DNA of 43,157 bases from Verrucomicrobiaceae bacterium (GCA_027487435.1 JAIYDP010000288.1:1-43157), one strand, 5' to 3'; counted from the first letter of the stretch, positions 31,653-42,052 are shown. Translations and numbers: made by a program. The notes: generated by a model from the sequence alone, not told the origin.

Positions 31653-32910
31653 ATGAGGGTGATGTCTGGCATCCAGCCAACAGGAGTGCTTCACCTTGGG
31701 AATTTCCTTGGCCTGGTGAAACCCTTCCTGAAGCTACAAGAAGCTCCAGAAGTGAGCTCACGGTTCCTCTGCGTCGTAGATTTGCACGCATTGACCGGCG
31801 ACACTTCTCTTTTCAAGGAAGTGCCTCTGCGCAAGCGAACTTTGCTAACGTCGGCTGCGCTTCTTGCATGTGGTGTGGATCCTTTGCGAAGCACGCTGTT
31901 TGTACAGAGTGCCGTGGCTGCACACACGGAGCTTTGCTGGCTTGTTTCAAGCTTGACCCCGCTCGGGTGGTTGCAAAGAATGACGCAATACAAGTCGAAG
32001 GCAGAAAATCGGGAATCGGTTCCGACAGGTCTGCTGACCTATCCTTTGCTGCAAGCAGCGGATATTTTACTCTACAAGTGCGATTGGATACGGTGACCCT
32101 AAGTCTTTGCAGGGCAACTCATGTGCCGGTTGGAGAGGACCAATTTCAGCACGTCGAGCTCACGAGAGACACAGTCCTTCAATCCGCGTCCCAGATTCTA
32201 ACATCCTGCAGGCTAAACTATTGAACGCAAGGCTGAAGCGGCAGCACTTTGTCCCTCCACAAGTGTTTCAAGGTACGGCCTGAGCACCCTCATAATAACT
32301 TTGAAAGATTTTGGTGCCATGAGAATTAAGTCTCTGACGGACGGAAGGGTGAAGATGAGTAAGTCAGACCCTTCGTCTATGTCGAGAATAGAAATGTTGC
32401 AATTCGTCTTCAAGTGTTTGATGTCTCCAGTTCTGATGATGCCGCCACGGTCTCAAAAAAGATCCAAAAAGCAAAAATGGACTCTATTTCAGGCATATCT
32501 TACGATGAGAAGTGACATTCACCATCCACAAAGCTGATAAGCAGAAATAGGCCAGAAGTGGCTAATATGGTTGTCATCGCAGCTGCCATGATGGGAGAGA
32601 CAATTCAAGAAGTTGTGAATCAGCACCGAAACTTGAGCAACTGTTTTGTCCTGAATAGCAATTATTAATGATTTGCAGCGCAATTCAAAAAGATTGTTGC
32701 TGAGTCTGTGATCGCTCGGTTTGGTCCAGCTTGTCAAGAATATGAGAGACTCTCTCAGGCATGGGCTCCATTGAAGTGCTGACTTGCTAGAATCTTGATT
32801 ATGTAGAGGGAATTCTACGAAATGGAAATGAGTCTGCAAATCAGACAGCCCAAGACACAATGAAAATACTTCGTGAGGAGCTGGGCACTTTCCAGCCTGG
32901 TGTACTTTAG
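31653..32910 (+). CDS. WARS2: Tryptophanyl-tRNA synthetase, bacterial/organellar type
   Basis: Eight exons (31653-32077, 32113-32173, 32212-32272, 32308-32395, 32431-32511, 32551-32642, 32679-32758, 32791-32910) join to 335 residues, the size of bacterial TrpS. Class I landmarks: SGIQPTGVLHLGNFLG (HIGH equivalent), DLHALTGD, VPTGLLTYPLLQAADILLY, VPVGEDQFQHVELTRD, and KMSKSDPSS. It charges tRNA-Trp, presumably in mitochondria or a plastid. Because no clear targeting peptide follows ATG 31653, translation may begin at the in-frame ATG 31620, which adds a short hydrophobic stretch. The last intron (32759-32790) is GC-AG (CAG|GCATGG); no GT lies in reach. Confidence 0.95.
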
Positions 32911-32926
32911 ACTTGTACAATTGACT

Positions 32927-33311
32927 ATGGATTTGGTCCCAGACAATGAAGATCTCATTGAGGAATCCGCGCTCCCTCTTGGGGAGAATTCAGAGGCCGC
33001 TGCCATTACGAGCAGTCTGTTTGTAGTCTTTCTCATTATCAGCTGACCCTCAGACTCAGCAGCATTGGATAATCCTAATCTCATGTTTGTTTTCCTTGAT
33101 AGCAATGATCGCGATGTCGTGGAAACGATTTAGCAGCCTCATGGAGTCTCTCCAAGATTCAAATCAACCCAAAAGAAATGAAGAACCCTTGTCAGCGTCA
33201 GCCACACGTTTTCTCTTGCCAATTGATTTTTCTGACAGTGACAGCGCTGAGCCCAGAGAGCGAACTTCTTCGCCAGAATTTAGACCTGAAGGCCAACAGA
33301 AGGAGCAGTAG
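32927..33311 (+). CDS. Small single-pass membrane protein
   Basis: Two exons (32927-33022, 33060-33311; intron 37 nt) give 115 residues. An acidic N-terminus (DLVPDNEDLIEES) leads to one transmembrane helix (WIILISCLFSLIAMIAM) just after the splice site. A basic, then Ser/Glu/Pro-rich tail follows (FSDSDSAEPRERTSSP). A tail of this kind on either side of one helix could be a tail-interacting adaptor, but the family is not recognised. It starts only 16 bp after the TrpRS stop on the same strand. Confidence 0.65.
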
Positions 33312-33380
33312 GCGCATTTCGAAGGCTCCGATGGCTGAATGACTTTATTAAGCAGTAGTGTTACACGTATTTGTACATAA

Positions 33381-33953
33381 CTAGAGATTGGCAGGGTTGT
33401 CGTCTTCTTTGTCGTGGGAATTCTTTGGAGAGGGAGTGGAAATTTTTTCGAATAGCCTCTTGGGTGACGGAATGGCCAGCTTCGAGGGCTCTTGTGCTGG
33501 TTTTTTAACGTTGCGAAAGAACCCTTGCACATTCTGAACAAGTCAGCTGAAACTATATTTGCAGATACCGGATTATCAAACACATATGGCACTCGCAGAA
33601 GCCTCTGCAAGAATATCTCAAGATCTCGACGCCGATCGATCAAAAAGCCGCTGTCGTGATGATTGACGAGCAATTTGGGCTTCTTTGGGGGTAGTGGTGG
33701 TATGTTGGGCAAGAGATGGCATAAGCTAGGAGTGCTGTATGATTTCCGAAGCTGTTCCGGTCAGTGGATCCATCAACAATCGTACGTCGTGCAACATCCT
33801 GTCAAATTCGCTGAACCTTCGGAGGGTCGTCCAGCTCTGTTGGCCAACTGTTGTGCACACTTCAAACTCGGTGGTACCATCGTCATGCACACACCACCTG
33901 AGAACTGACACGTCGATGGCAGGCAAATCGCCCCCAGTGCTTTGTCGTCGCAT
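33381..33953 (-). CDS. PX-domain protein (phosphoinositide-binding)
   Basis: Three exons (33953-33786, 33751-33569, 33533-33381; introns 34 and 35 nt) give 167 residues. The PX domain spans nearly all of it: FEVCTTVGQQSWTTLRRFSEF with the PI3P-binding Arg-Arg-Phe, LHDL, the proline loop IPPLPPKKP, RRRDLEIFLQRLL and the final helix to NVQGFF. The short tail is Ser/Pro/Lys-rich. There is no BAR, kinase or other domain, so it is a PX-only adaptor like short sorting nexins, expected on PI3P-containing endosomes. Convergent with the small membrane protein (69-bp gap). Confidence 0.88.
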
Positions 33954-34174
33954 CAGCCTAACAACTTTTTGTATTTAAATTTTTAGACCCCGCATTGCAA
34001 GGTTGCACAGGAAGTACGAACCAGCAGGAGTGAGAGAGAATGTGAAGGGATGCGGGCTCGACCTTCACGCACTGATCTGAAACTCACGAATCCATCTGGG
34101 CGGTGAGTCGGAATAGCTGCTCGGGAAATCGAGGGTACTAGTTTTATTCACTCTAGTTCCTCGTTCTCCGTTGC

Positions 34175-34371
34175 GTGGAGAGGAATTGAAGATAGCGCAC
34201 GATAGCGCACAACTGCTTTTTCTTTTCAGGACCAGATGACAGATTTTGGGGCTCGTTTGACAAGGAGACTCTGTCGACACCAATTTTGTCTGACACATGG
34301 CTCTGTGATTGACAAACATCTTCGGTGTTTCCACAAATATTACGATGCCTTGGGATCACAGATGCTATCAT
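34175..34371 (-). pseudogene. Decayed tandem duplicate of the RapZ-C-like gene's 3' end
   Basis: DNA at about 34205-34345 aligns with the 3' part of the neighbouring gene (about 34465-34690). Shared blocks include GACCAGATGACAG and CTCTGTGA(C/T)TGACAA, the latter followed by GTGTTTCC versus TTGTTTCC. The copy lacks roughly 90 bp present in the parent. In translation SSGPEKKKQL matches SSGLEKRRQL. It is a truncated, internally deleted, same-orientation copy with no start of its own. The rest of 33954-34174 shows no gene. Confidence 0.75.
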
Positions 34372-34429
34372 GAGAATTTAGGTGGCATATGGATACAGTA
34401 CACTTTACAACAATCACGGTAGAGCTAAG

Positions 34430-34984
34430 TTAAATAATGGCAGCCTGTCCTCGTCGTCTGTCTAGCAGCTGCCTTCTTTTTTCAAGACCAGATGACAGCA
34501 TTGAGCTTGTTTGACGGGGAGACATTTTGGACTGTCTTGCGGTTCGCTCGACCTTGTCTTGACCCAAGTCGTAGGTGAACAGAACGCAATTATCAGATGC
34601 GAGCTCTTGGCTCCCATGAAAGAATCCCTCATCCATGTCTCTGTGACTGACAACAACGTCGTTGTTTCCGCAAGTGAATAGGAACTCTCGAAATCGTTCG
34701 CATGTGAACACAGACCTGTGCCTCCCAGCAGTACATCCAAATCCAATTACGATATGTTCATGAGGACTATCATCAATAAACTGGCGCAGAGTTGGAAAGA
34801 GAGACCCAAGAGCACATGCTGTAGACGGACTCTGCGCGAAAAAATCAGCGACCGCTGGATGAACGCCAGTTAGAGAAGATATCTTCGTGTTATTGGGATT
34901 TGGGAGGAATCGGCAATCCACGACTGCAGCAGCACCGGCAGGATCACCGAACTTAAAGGCGAATGAGATCAGCGACACAACCAT
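34430..34984 (-). CDS. RapZ C-terminal-domain-like protein
   Basis: Intronless, 184 residues from ATG 34984. It follows the C-terminal domain of bacterial RapZ (UPF0042): VVSLISFAFKFGDP, VDCRFLPNPNN, LTGVHPAVADFF, a central helix, then IGFGCTAGRHRSV with the Cys-Thr-x-Gly-x-His-Arg-Ser loop that binds an anion or sugar phosphate. The bacterial N-terminal P-loop ATPase half is absent. The bacterial domain senses GlcN6P and directs RNase E to a small RNA; in eukaryotes the domain occurs alone and its role is unknown. The Lys/Arg/Gln-rich tail (EKRRQLLDRRRGQ) is specific to this protein. A decayed copy lies just downstream. Confidence 0.82.
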   Translation of the reverse strand: MVVSLISFAFKFGDPAGAAAVVDCRFLPNPNNTKISSLTGVHPAVADFFAQSPSTACALGSLFPTLRQFIDDSPHEHIVIGFGCTAGRHRSVFTCERFREFLFTCGNNDVVVSHRDMDEGFFHGSQELASDNCVLFTYDLGQDKVERTARQSKMSPRQTSSMLSSGLEKRRQLLDRRRGQAAII

Positions 34985-35249
34985 CCTTTCATATCGCTTT
35001 TTAATAAACAATTTTTAGAGTGATCGAAAGGGTCATGGATTGCATCCCAGATCCCGAAGAGTGACTCACTTCAGAACAACCTGAGCCTTTAGAATCGAAT
35101 CTCGGCTTCACAAAGCTCTGGCTTGTTGCGTCTCGACTGATGGTAGCCGATGGTTTTGTCACCTCAAGCATCCAGATTTCAAGTTACTAAATCACAGCGT
35201 GAGTCATCAGCTGAATTCGCTCGATGCTGCTAGAGACATACTAACTAGC

Positions 35250-37755
35250 ATGTCAGAAACGCTGAAGCATAGATTAGCGCCCAAGCCATCCCACTTGCCG
35301 CCAGCAGCTCCCCGCAGAGACGTCCTGTGGCAATTTCCTCCCATTTATCGGCACTTCCGCATCTTTCGAACGACGCAGTGCTACTTCGTAGCCGGTTGCA
35401 CAGACTCATCTCCGTCGACAAGGCCGTCTTGTGTCCTTCGAGTGGACCGTGACTCAGGCTCCTGCCAAGTTGTTTCCCCGTCGCAGATTTCGTCTTCGAC
35501 CTCCGCCCACGCGTACGTCGACGCCCACGCCATCATCGGCGTCGCTCAGCTCCACTCCAGCCTCTTCCTCATGGCTGTTACGAAGCGCCGATGTGTTGCC
35601 TGTGTCCTCGGCGCTGAAATGTTTCGCGTAATGGACGTCGAGCTTTTTGCAATTGGACCCCCCCCCTCCCAAGCAGAGGACGAGGGGAAGAGGCAGCGAG
35701 TGGCCAACACGGAGATGCGGGAGATGCTGTCAGAGCTTGGGCTCTACTTCTCCTACGACGTTGACGTCACGACAGCCTTCCAGCGGCAGCTCCACACCCG
35801 AGACGGCGATTCGATGGCCCCTCTGTGGCGAAAGGCCACGTCAGACTATTTTTGGAACTTTCATGCCCTCATGACGATGCTTGGCCTTCACCCACCCCTC
35901 CGCAAACACACCTCCGATGAAGCCAACCTCCCACCCTACATACCCTCGCCCGCGGATGGTAGCGCCGCCTCGCTTAAAGACTAACTCATGAGCCTTTTGC
36001 ATCCCCATCATCTGCGGCTTCGTCGGCGTCGCGAAGGCCGCCGTCGGTGGCAAGACTCTCCCCATCGTCCTCATCGCCCGCAGGTCTCGGTTGCCCTCTC
36101 ACACCCTCCCTCTCTCATGTAGCAGCCATCGTGTGGGAATTCGTTTTTACAGCCGCGGCGTCAACGCCAAAGGACACGTGTCCAATTTCGTCGAGACGGA
36201 GCAGCTTGTCGTCGGTGACAATTCGGTCTCCTCCCTCATTTTGTTGCGCGGCTCTATTCCTTTGTTTTGGACACAGGGGCGGCTGATTAATTTTAACCCC
36301 CCCCCCCAACTTGACGCCACCAAATCACCGTCGCAACAGCGCGACGCGTTTCGCCGTCATTTCGAGCTGCTCGCGCGGATTTACTCCCCCCCCGTCCACA
36401 TTGTCACCCTCATCCGCTCCACTGGCTCCGAAGGCGCGCTGAATAGCGCATTTAAGTCTGCTTATGAAGTCAACTTGGACGCAACGGGTGGGGGGGGGTT
36501 CATAGCCTTCGACTTCCACCGCGCCGTTCGGCCGGGAGTTGAGGGGGCGGGGTTGGAGGTGCTGGCGGAGACGGTGCGCGGCGCCGTTGATGCCGTGGGG
36601 TTCTCCGTTTGGTCTCTAGAGCAGGGGTCTGTTAGAAATCAATGCGGGGTGATGCGCGTCAATTGCATCGACTGCCTCGACCGCACAAACGTCGCGCAGA
36701 GCGTCATCGCGTACATTTGTTTGTTAAAACAAATCAACGCCGTCGCTGGCGGCGCCGCAGCGCCCGTCGAGGCAGACGTTGAGAACTTTGGCCGCGACGG
36801 CCTGCGCGAGTCTTTCAATCGGTTAACTCTAAATCCCGCACTTTCTTACCTGTTTAGTCTGTGGGCCCACCACGGCGACGCCGCTAGCCTCCAATACGCG
36901 GGCACAAAGGCGCTGAAATCCGACATCGTCCGCCACGGCCGCTTCACCGTCGGTGGCAGCTTAATGGACAAAGTTAACAGCGTGCGGCGCTTCATTAGCG
37001 GGAATATCTCAGACAATCTCCGAAATGACGTCCTGTGCGAGTTCATGGGCGCTTCCCCGCCGTCCGCGACCCCGCGCCTAGAGCCCCCCTCGGTCGAAGA
37101 CTCGCGCCTCTTCGCCCTTTGCTTTGCCGCAGCAAACCCCCCCCCCCCCGACATTTTCATCCAAGGTTTTCACGTCTCTGTCCTCGACGAAAACATGTGC
37201 TTAAAAGAGCGCGTTCTCGTTTTGTCAACCCAAGCGGTCGTCTTCGCGCGCTGGAACGCCCAGACTGCCCTCGTCGAGCGCGCGAAGCGAATCCCCCACC
37301 CGTCCATTGGCGCCATTGAGGCTGTCCTCATGCGGTTTGACGCTGGCCACATTGTCGAAGAGGACACCCCCCCCCAGTCCATCGACCCGCTTCAGCACTG
37401 CTTCGCCCTTCGAATAACTTTTGATGACGGCGTGCGCACTCGCACGGCGACTCTTCTCGCACCCGGCGCCAGCCTGCGGCCCGGGTTGACGTTTTCAGAT
37501 CGCGACTTTTTTGCCGATCTGTTATCGAAGCTGTGCGACGCGAGAGTGTCTGCAAGTGATCGAGATCTCGCTCTCAAGTTCGACTCGCTTTATTCTTTTG
37601 ACGAGTACATCGGGGGGACGGGGCCAGTGAGGGTTTTGACGGGCGGGTCGGTGCTGGCGACGGAGGCGCGGGTTGAGTGCAACGATGAGAGGGGATGGGT
37701 GGTTGTTTTGGAGGAAGAGAAAGCTGGGAGTCGCGGAGATGGGGGGGGGGTATGA
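35250..37755 (+). CDS. INPP5F: Sac2/INPP5F-like phosphoinositide phosphatase
   Basis: Three exons (35250-35958, 35993-36083, 36123-37755; introns 34 and 39 nt) give 810 residues. The SAC domain shows YFSYDVDVTTAFQRQ, IICGFVGV, LIARRSSHRVGIRFYSRG, NAKGHVSNFVETEQ, LLRGSIPLFW and the catalytic loop RVNCIDCLDRTNVAQ. Downstream of SLQYAGTKALKSD a second region (VLVLSTQAVVFARWN, then IGAIEAVLMRFD) matches the hSac2/homology domain of INPP5F, which separates it from SAC1. It probably removes the 4-phosphate from PI4P on endosomes. No transmembrane helix. A run of 12 C lies in the coding frame at about 37137-37148. The frame is open to 35199 upstream, so an extra 5' exon is possible; 34985-35249 otherwise holds only flanking sequence. 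Confidence 0.9.
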
Positions 37756-37897
37756 ATAAGAGCAAAGTTGTATCAGCGGCTGTTTATTTACAAGAATGTA
37801 CAAATGATGTGGAAATGGAGGAAAGAACGTCACGATCTACGAAAACAACGGAGAGGTGGTAAGTGGCGGAACGTGGGGAGGGGGAGGGGAGTCAGCG

Positions 37898-38388
37898 CTA
37901 CGACTCATCCGCGTCGTTGGCCATAGAGCCAGCGCGGAGAACTTGGCGCATGTTGTAGTGCATCTTGCGGCGCTCGTCGAAGGACGAATGGCTGCCTCGA
38001 ACAGGGGAAGGAGGTGCCGCAAAGGCATCTGCGAGTTCGGACATTCTCTCCGACATGTCAGCTTCATCTGGAGGAGCGGAGTGGGGCGAGACGCGGCCCT
38101 CAGAGTCGCAGTCTGCAATATTACGTAGCACTATACGAGATGGAACCCTCCTCATCCTCTGGTTCCACGTAGTCGTAGTTGTAGGGTGTCTTCGGTTCAG
38201 TGATTTTCATTGTGACCGTCCGACAAGCCTCATTCTCGGCCAAGTTGCTCTCGTCAAACACCACGTGAGAACTGCGAGTTAAATTTGCTTCAAACGCTTT
38301 ACGGTTGTTTCTTCACAATGTGTTTCAGAGCCGGCTTCGCTGCTGACTTCTGTGGGCTCCACTGCTTCGTCGGAGGTTCAGCTTCCAT
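37898..38388 (-). CDS. PPP1R2: Protein phosphatase inhibitor-2 homologue
   Basis: Three exons (38388-38303, 38271-38147, 38112-37898; introns 31 and 34 nt) give 141 residues. All three PP1-contact segments of inhibitor-2 are present in order: KPALKHIVKK (KGILKN-like), VVFDESNLAENE followed by MKITEPKTPYNY (with the regulatory Thr-Pro), and FDERRKMHYNMRQVLRA near the C-terminus. The protein should be intrinsically disordered and bind the PP1 catalytic subunit, with release controlled by GSK3-type phosphorylation of the TPY threonine. It lies 142 bp from the convergent Sac2 stop and 208 bp from the divergent PSMA1 start. Confidence 0.92.
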
Positions 38389-38596
38389 TCTGGACACACA
38401 ATCTTAACAAACAGGTAAGAGTTCAAGTGACAGAAAGTTCCGGGAGAGAACTACGCAAAACGAGATTAAATCATTATTCTAGAGAATGTATCTTTATCAA
38501 AAATATTTTTATTTCAAGTCTGTACAAAAAAAAGGACGTGCAACTTTTTACCAAAATATCTCAGAATTATTAGTTAACTTTCTGTGACGTGTCTTC

Positions 38597-39562
38597 ATGT
38601 TCCGATCGCAAGTGCCGCAGTTTGATCGAGGAACCCTCACTCTCTTAGTACGACACAGATGTTACAACCTGGAGTCCGCAAGGTCGCCTTCATCAAGTTG
38701 AGTATGCCATCGAAGCGACCAAACAGGGGACTTGTTGCGTGGGTGCAAGAAGTTCCGATTTTGCTGTGATTGCAGCATTCAGGAAGCTTCAGAATGAGCT
38801 TGCTTCGCATCAAGAAAAGATTTTCAAGATAGATGAGCATGTCGGAGTTGCAATCAGTGGGCTGACTGCGGATTCGCGAATCTTGTGCAACTTCATGCGA
38901 AATGAATGCCAATATTATCGATTCACGTACGAAGCTCCTCTTCCTACGCACCGGCTAGTCCAGATGGTTGCAGACAGTTGTGCAGCTACTTTCTTTGCGC
39001 TGAAACGTGCAGAATGCCAATCTTGCACGAACAGCTCTTCCTCTCGACCCTTTGGAGTGGGCTTCCTCGTCATCGGCCACGACGTTGTCATCTTCCTCCT
39101 CTCTTAACTCTTGCAGCAAAGCGGTCCTCACCTTTTTCACACGTGCCCTTCTGGCAACTTTTTTGAGTACAAGGCGATGACCATTGGAGCGCGGTCGCAG
39201 TCTGCCAAGACTTACCTTGAAAAGAACTTTGCGACGTTTACCGATGGTGCCTCTCGCGTTTCGCTGCTCACGCTCTGAAGCCTCTCAAGACACACTCATC
39301 CGCCACGTCCTTAGCGCGCTCAAAGAGAGCGTCCCGCAGGGTGATCTCGACTCAGACAACACAACCGTCGCCATTGTTGGGCGCGACACGCCATTCCGCA
39401 TGCTCTCATCGCAGGACATTGCTGGCCATATATCCGCTCATTCCTCTTAATTTTGTCATATTTCTGCGTTGCTCATTTCTTGGACAGAGTCCTTAGCCCC
39501 CGTACCTCGCGAATCTGGAGCGCGAAGAGAATGGCGGCGCGGTGCCGATGGAAGCGTCGTGA
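38597..39562 (+). CDS. PSMA1: 20S proteasome subunit alpha-1 (PSMA1)
   Basis: Exons 38597-38611, 38649-38976, 39013-39083, 39117-39246 and 39281-39420, then a likely last exon 39497-39562, give 249 residues. The N-terminal gate motif [20 protein letters not shown] identifies an alpha subunit; [34 protein letters not shown] and [18 protein letters not shown] point to alpha-1. Alpha subunits form the outer rings and gate of the proteasome and are not catalytic. The last junction is odd: an exon matching YLANLEREE needs a 76-nt GC-AG intron (39421-39496). If unspliced, the frame ends at TAA 39448-39450. Confidence 0.94.
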
Positions 39563-39769
39563 AATCTCTTCCGTAAACTATGTACTTTCTACCCGGCTAT
39601 GTTTACAGTCGTCCCGACCAAAGACGAAGTCTCCACCAACTGCATCCATCACATCAGTTCGGAATCGCACCCCCCCCCCTCCTACTCTCTGGGTACAGCA
39701 CGGGCAGAAGCGGTCCCTTCCCTAGCGACACCTTCCTGTCCAGTCATTCCCAACAATATTCTAAAAAAA

Positions 39770-42052
39770 TCACAATGGCGACCTGATGACCACGAATGTG
39801 TGCGCGAAGGGGTGCTCCGCCATGCGCGGGGCGCAGTCGTCGCAGAATTCAGTGGGGCAGTTTGCGCATCGATAGCTTAACAGATGAACTTAGGGGACAA
39901 AAGGCCGAACCGAATGCCCGCAAAATGAGAGGTGCCACAGCCGGAGCAGGTCACCCCCGTGTGAACGTTGGATTTGGCTTAATGAGTTAAGACAGGGGAA
40001 GATGAGCAAACGATTCGATGGGGCGTCCGGGAGGCGGATTCCCCTCGCAGTGCACCGCCGATGGAGCCGCGCGAGAATGTGGGTGGGGGGGTGGGATGGG
40101 AGGCACTTGACGCAGAGGGACGTCGGGCAGTTGAGGCAGAGCAGCCTTTGATATAAAAAAAAGACAATGACGACGGAAACGTGAGCGCAGCCTCAAAAAG
40201 CGCTCTGCAAAGAAAGGGGAAAAAAAAGGGGGGGGGGGGGAACCTGATTCCAGTGATGGGTGTGCGCCGGCAAGCGCTACAGGCGAGACGGTGCTCGACG
40301 GCGGCTGGCGACGTTAGGATCGACCTAACAGCTTTGCCCGACTGAATTTTGGGGCACCGACCCGCTCGCAAAGGAGGCGCAGCGCCGCGCGCGGCGCAAC
40401 ACCTGCGGCTGTCTCGCCGAATTCGACCCTCCCCCATGCAAAGTGCGCGCCATCGGCTGCGCAAGTGAACGGGCGGCCACAGGGGGGGATGCACTCGTTG
40501 TGGCGACGCAGTGGGCCTGTCCGCAGCGAACGGACGCGATTTTGTGGTCGCAAAAGGGAGCAGCGACGTCGGGACGGAGGGGGGTGTCGACTTCACCCGT
40601 TCGGCCGCTGGACGGGGCGCCAAAGAGGGAGAGGGTGCCATCAGCTGGGGGAGGATGAGAGGTGCAGGAGGGAGGGGGGGGTGGAACTTGAAATGAGCGC
40701 GCCGTGGAGGGACCCCATAGCAACGCCTGCAACGGGGTGGGGGGGGGTGAATCTGAGGGGTGGCGCCGGCTCCGCAGGGCGCTTTGGAGCGAAATTTAAG
40801 TCGCCGGCGAAAATGACCCCCCCCTCTTCTGAGAGGGTCATTCCGATCGCAACAGAGGTAAACCGTCGACAGCAAGCGACGCGGAAAAGCCAGCGGCTGC
40901 GTCGGTGATGGCTCCAAAAATAGGTTTGGGAGCGATTTCGAACTGGCTGGCGTCGTCTGGGGGAAAAAACAGCTGCCCGTTTTTGTTAAGCCCCCACGCA
41001 AACAGCGCGCCGCTCACTTGAGGCGTCAAACACCTGGAGGGACATCAACATCAACCGTCAATGGCCACGATGTGGCGCCAGAAGCTGCTGACCTTTCTAA
41101 CTTTGATGGGAACAAGTTGTGGTTGCAAGACGACCGCACTTGCAACCCCCCCCCCACACTGCCCCTCTGCGTTACGGCCAAACGCTAACAGAGACCGGTC
41201 CCCTTTGTTTGTGAGACGGCAGGCACCAAAGAGGTCAACTGAGAATAACAAAAGTCGTCCCCTCGTTAAGGACGCACTCAACAGCACCCTCCCCCCCCTC
41301 AACGGCGCGGGCCTTCAGCCGCGTCGGCGCGTGGACCTGCTGCGACGTCGCGCCGACGCCACACTGCCCGTGGGTGTTGCGCCCCCACAAAAAGACTCCC
41401 CCGTCGTCTTTTAGAGTTATCAAAGAAGCCCCCCCCCCTCTCTCCACCCGTCACAGCGGCCATATGGTCGACGCCACAAGCGACGGAAATGGCGGGAAGA
41501 GGTAGCGGGACTGGGCCGGGGGTTGAAGTCGCAGCAACAGCGCCGAACTCTGTCCCCCCCCTTCCCAATTTTGAAAAATCGTTGGCGCCAACTGCAAAGA
41601 CGACACCATCTGAAGAATAAATCGTTGGAGGAATTTGAGGTGCTGACCCTTGATGAAAGCGCTGCTATTGTACCCCACAGCAACAACCTGCCCCCACTCT
41701 CCGAACGGCCGCGGCTGCGCCACGCCAACGTCGTGGGGGGCCCTTGCGCGGGTGAGCAGGTCACGTGGTTCCAAACTTGAGGCGATGAAAGCGTTGAGTC
41801 AGAGCCGCCTCAAAGTCGTCAGGGGCGCCGACCATGCGTGCGCGCGCCGCGTCGAAGTCGTCGCGCAAAGTTTGAACTAACAAACTGTCAACGTCCTGGG
41901 CGCCACCCTGTGGAGGATGAGCGGACAATCGAATATCAATTGGGGGGGGGGTGGCTTGCAACTTTGAAAGCAAGGGGGGGGGCTTGCACCAAACTGCGCA
42001 GGAGCGTCGATGCAACGTCAATTTGATGTGCGACGGTCTTCTTACGGCCCAT
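39770..42052 (-). CDS. RCC1 seven-bladed propeller with two ZZ zinc fingers
   Basis: Begins MGRKKTVAHQIDV (ATG 42052) with a helical N-terminal region, then seven RCC1 blade strands: GRLLLWG (~41690), DGVVFAVGAND (~41600), GGVFLWGRNTHGQCG (~41390), LLAFGRNAEGQCG (~41180), GALFAWGLNKNGQL (~41000), VIFAGDLN (~40810) and TLSLFG (~40630). One full propeller. Two ZZ-type fingers follow: ACSACRRTPITGIR joined to CLNCPTSLCVKC across a 98-nt intron (40146-40243), and VTCSGCGTSHFAGIR joined to YRCANCPTEFCDDC across a 35-nt intron, closing with His pairs in EHPFAHTF. No HECT domain is seen. Likely a ubiquitin- or chromatin-related adaptor. Several junctions fall in poly-C runs and the exact frame near 40810 is unsure; the 3' end could be spliced to about 39685. 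Confidence 0.78.

Noticed and set aside
39979..41001. 340-codon minus-strand open frame
   Set aside because: It is out of frame with the RCC1 blades and ZZ fingers of the same strand and has a Pro/Arg/Ser-rich nonsense composition.
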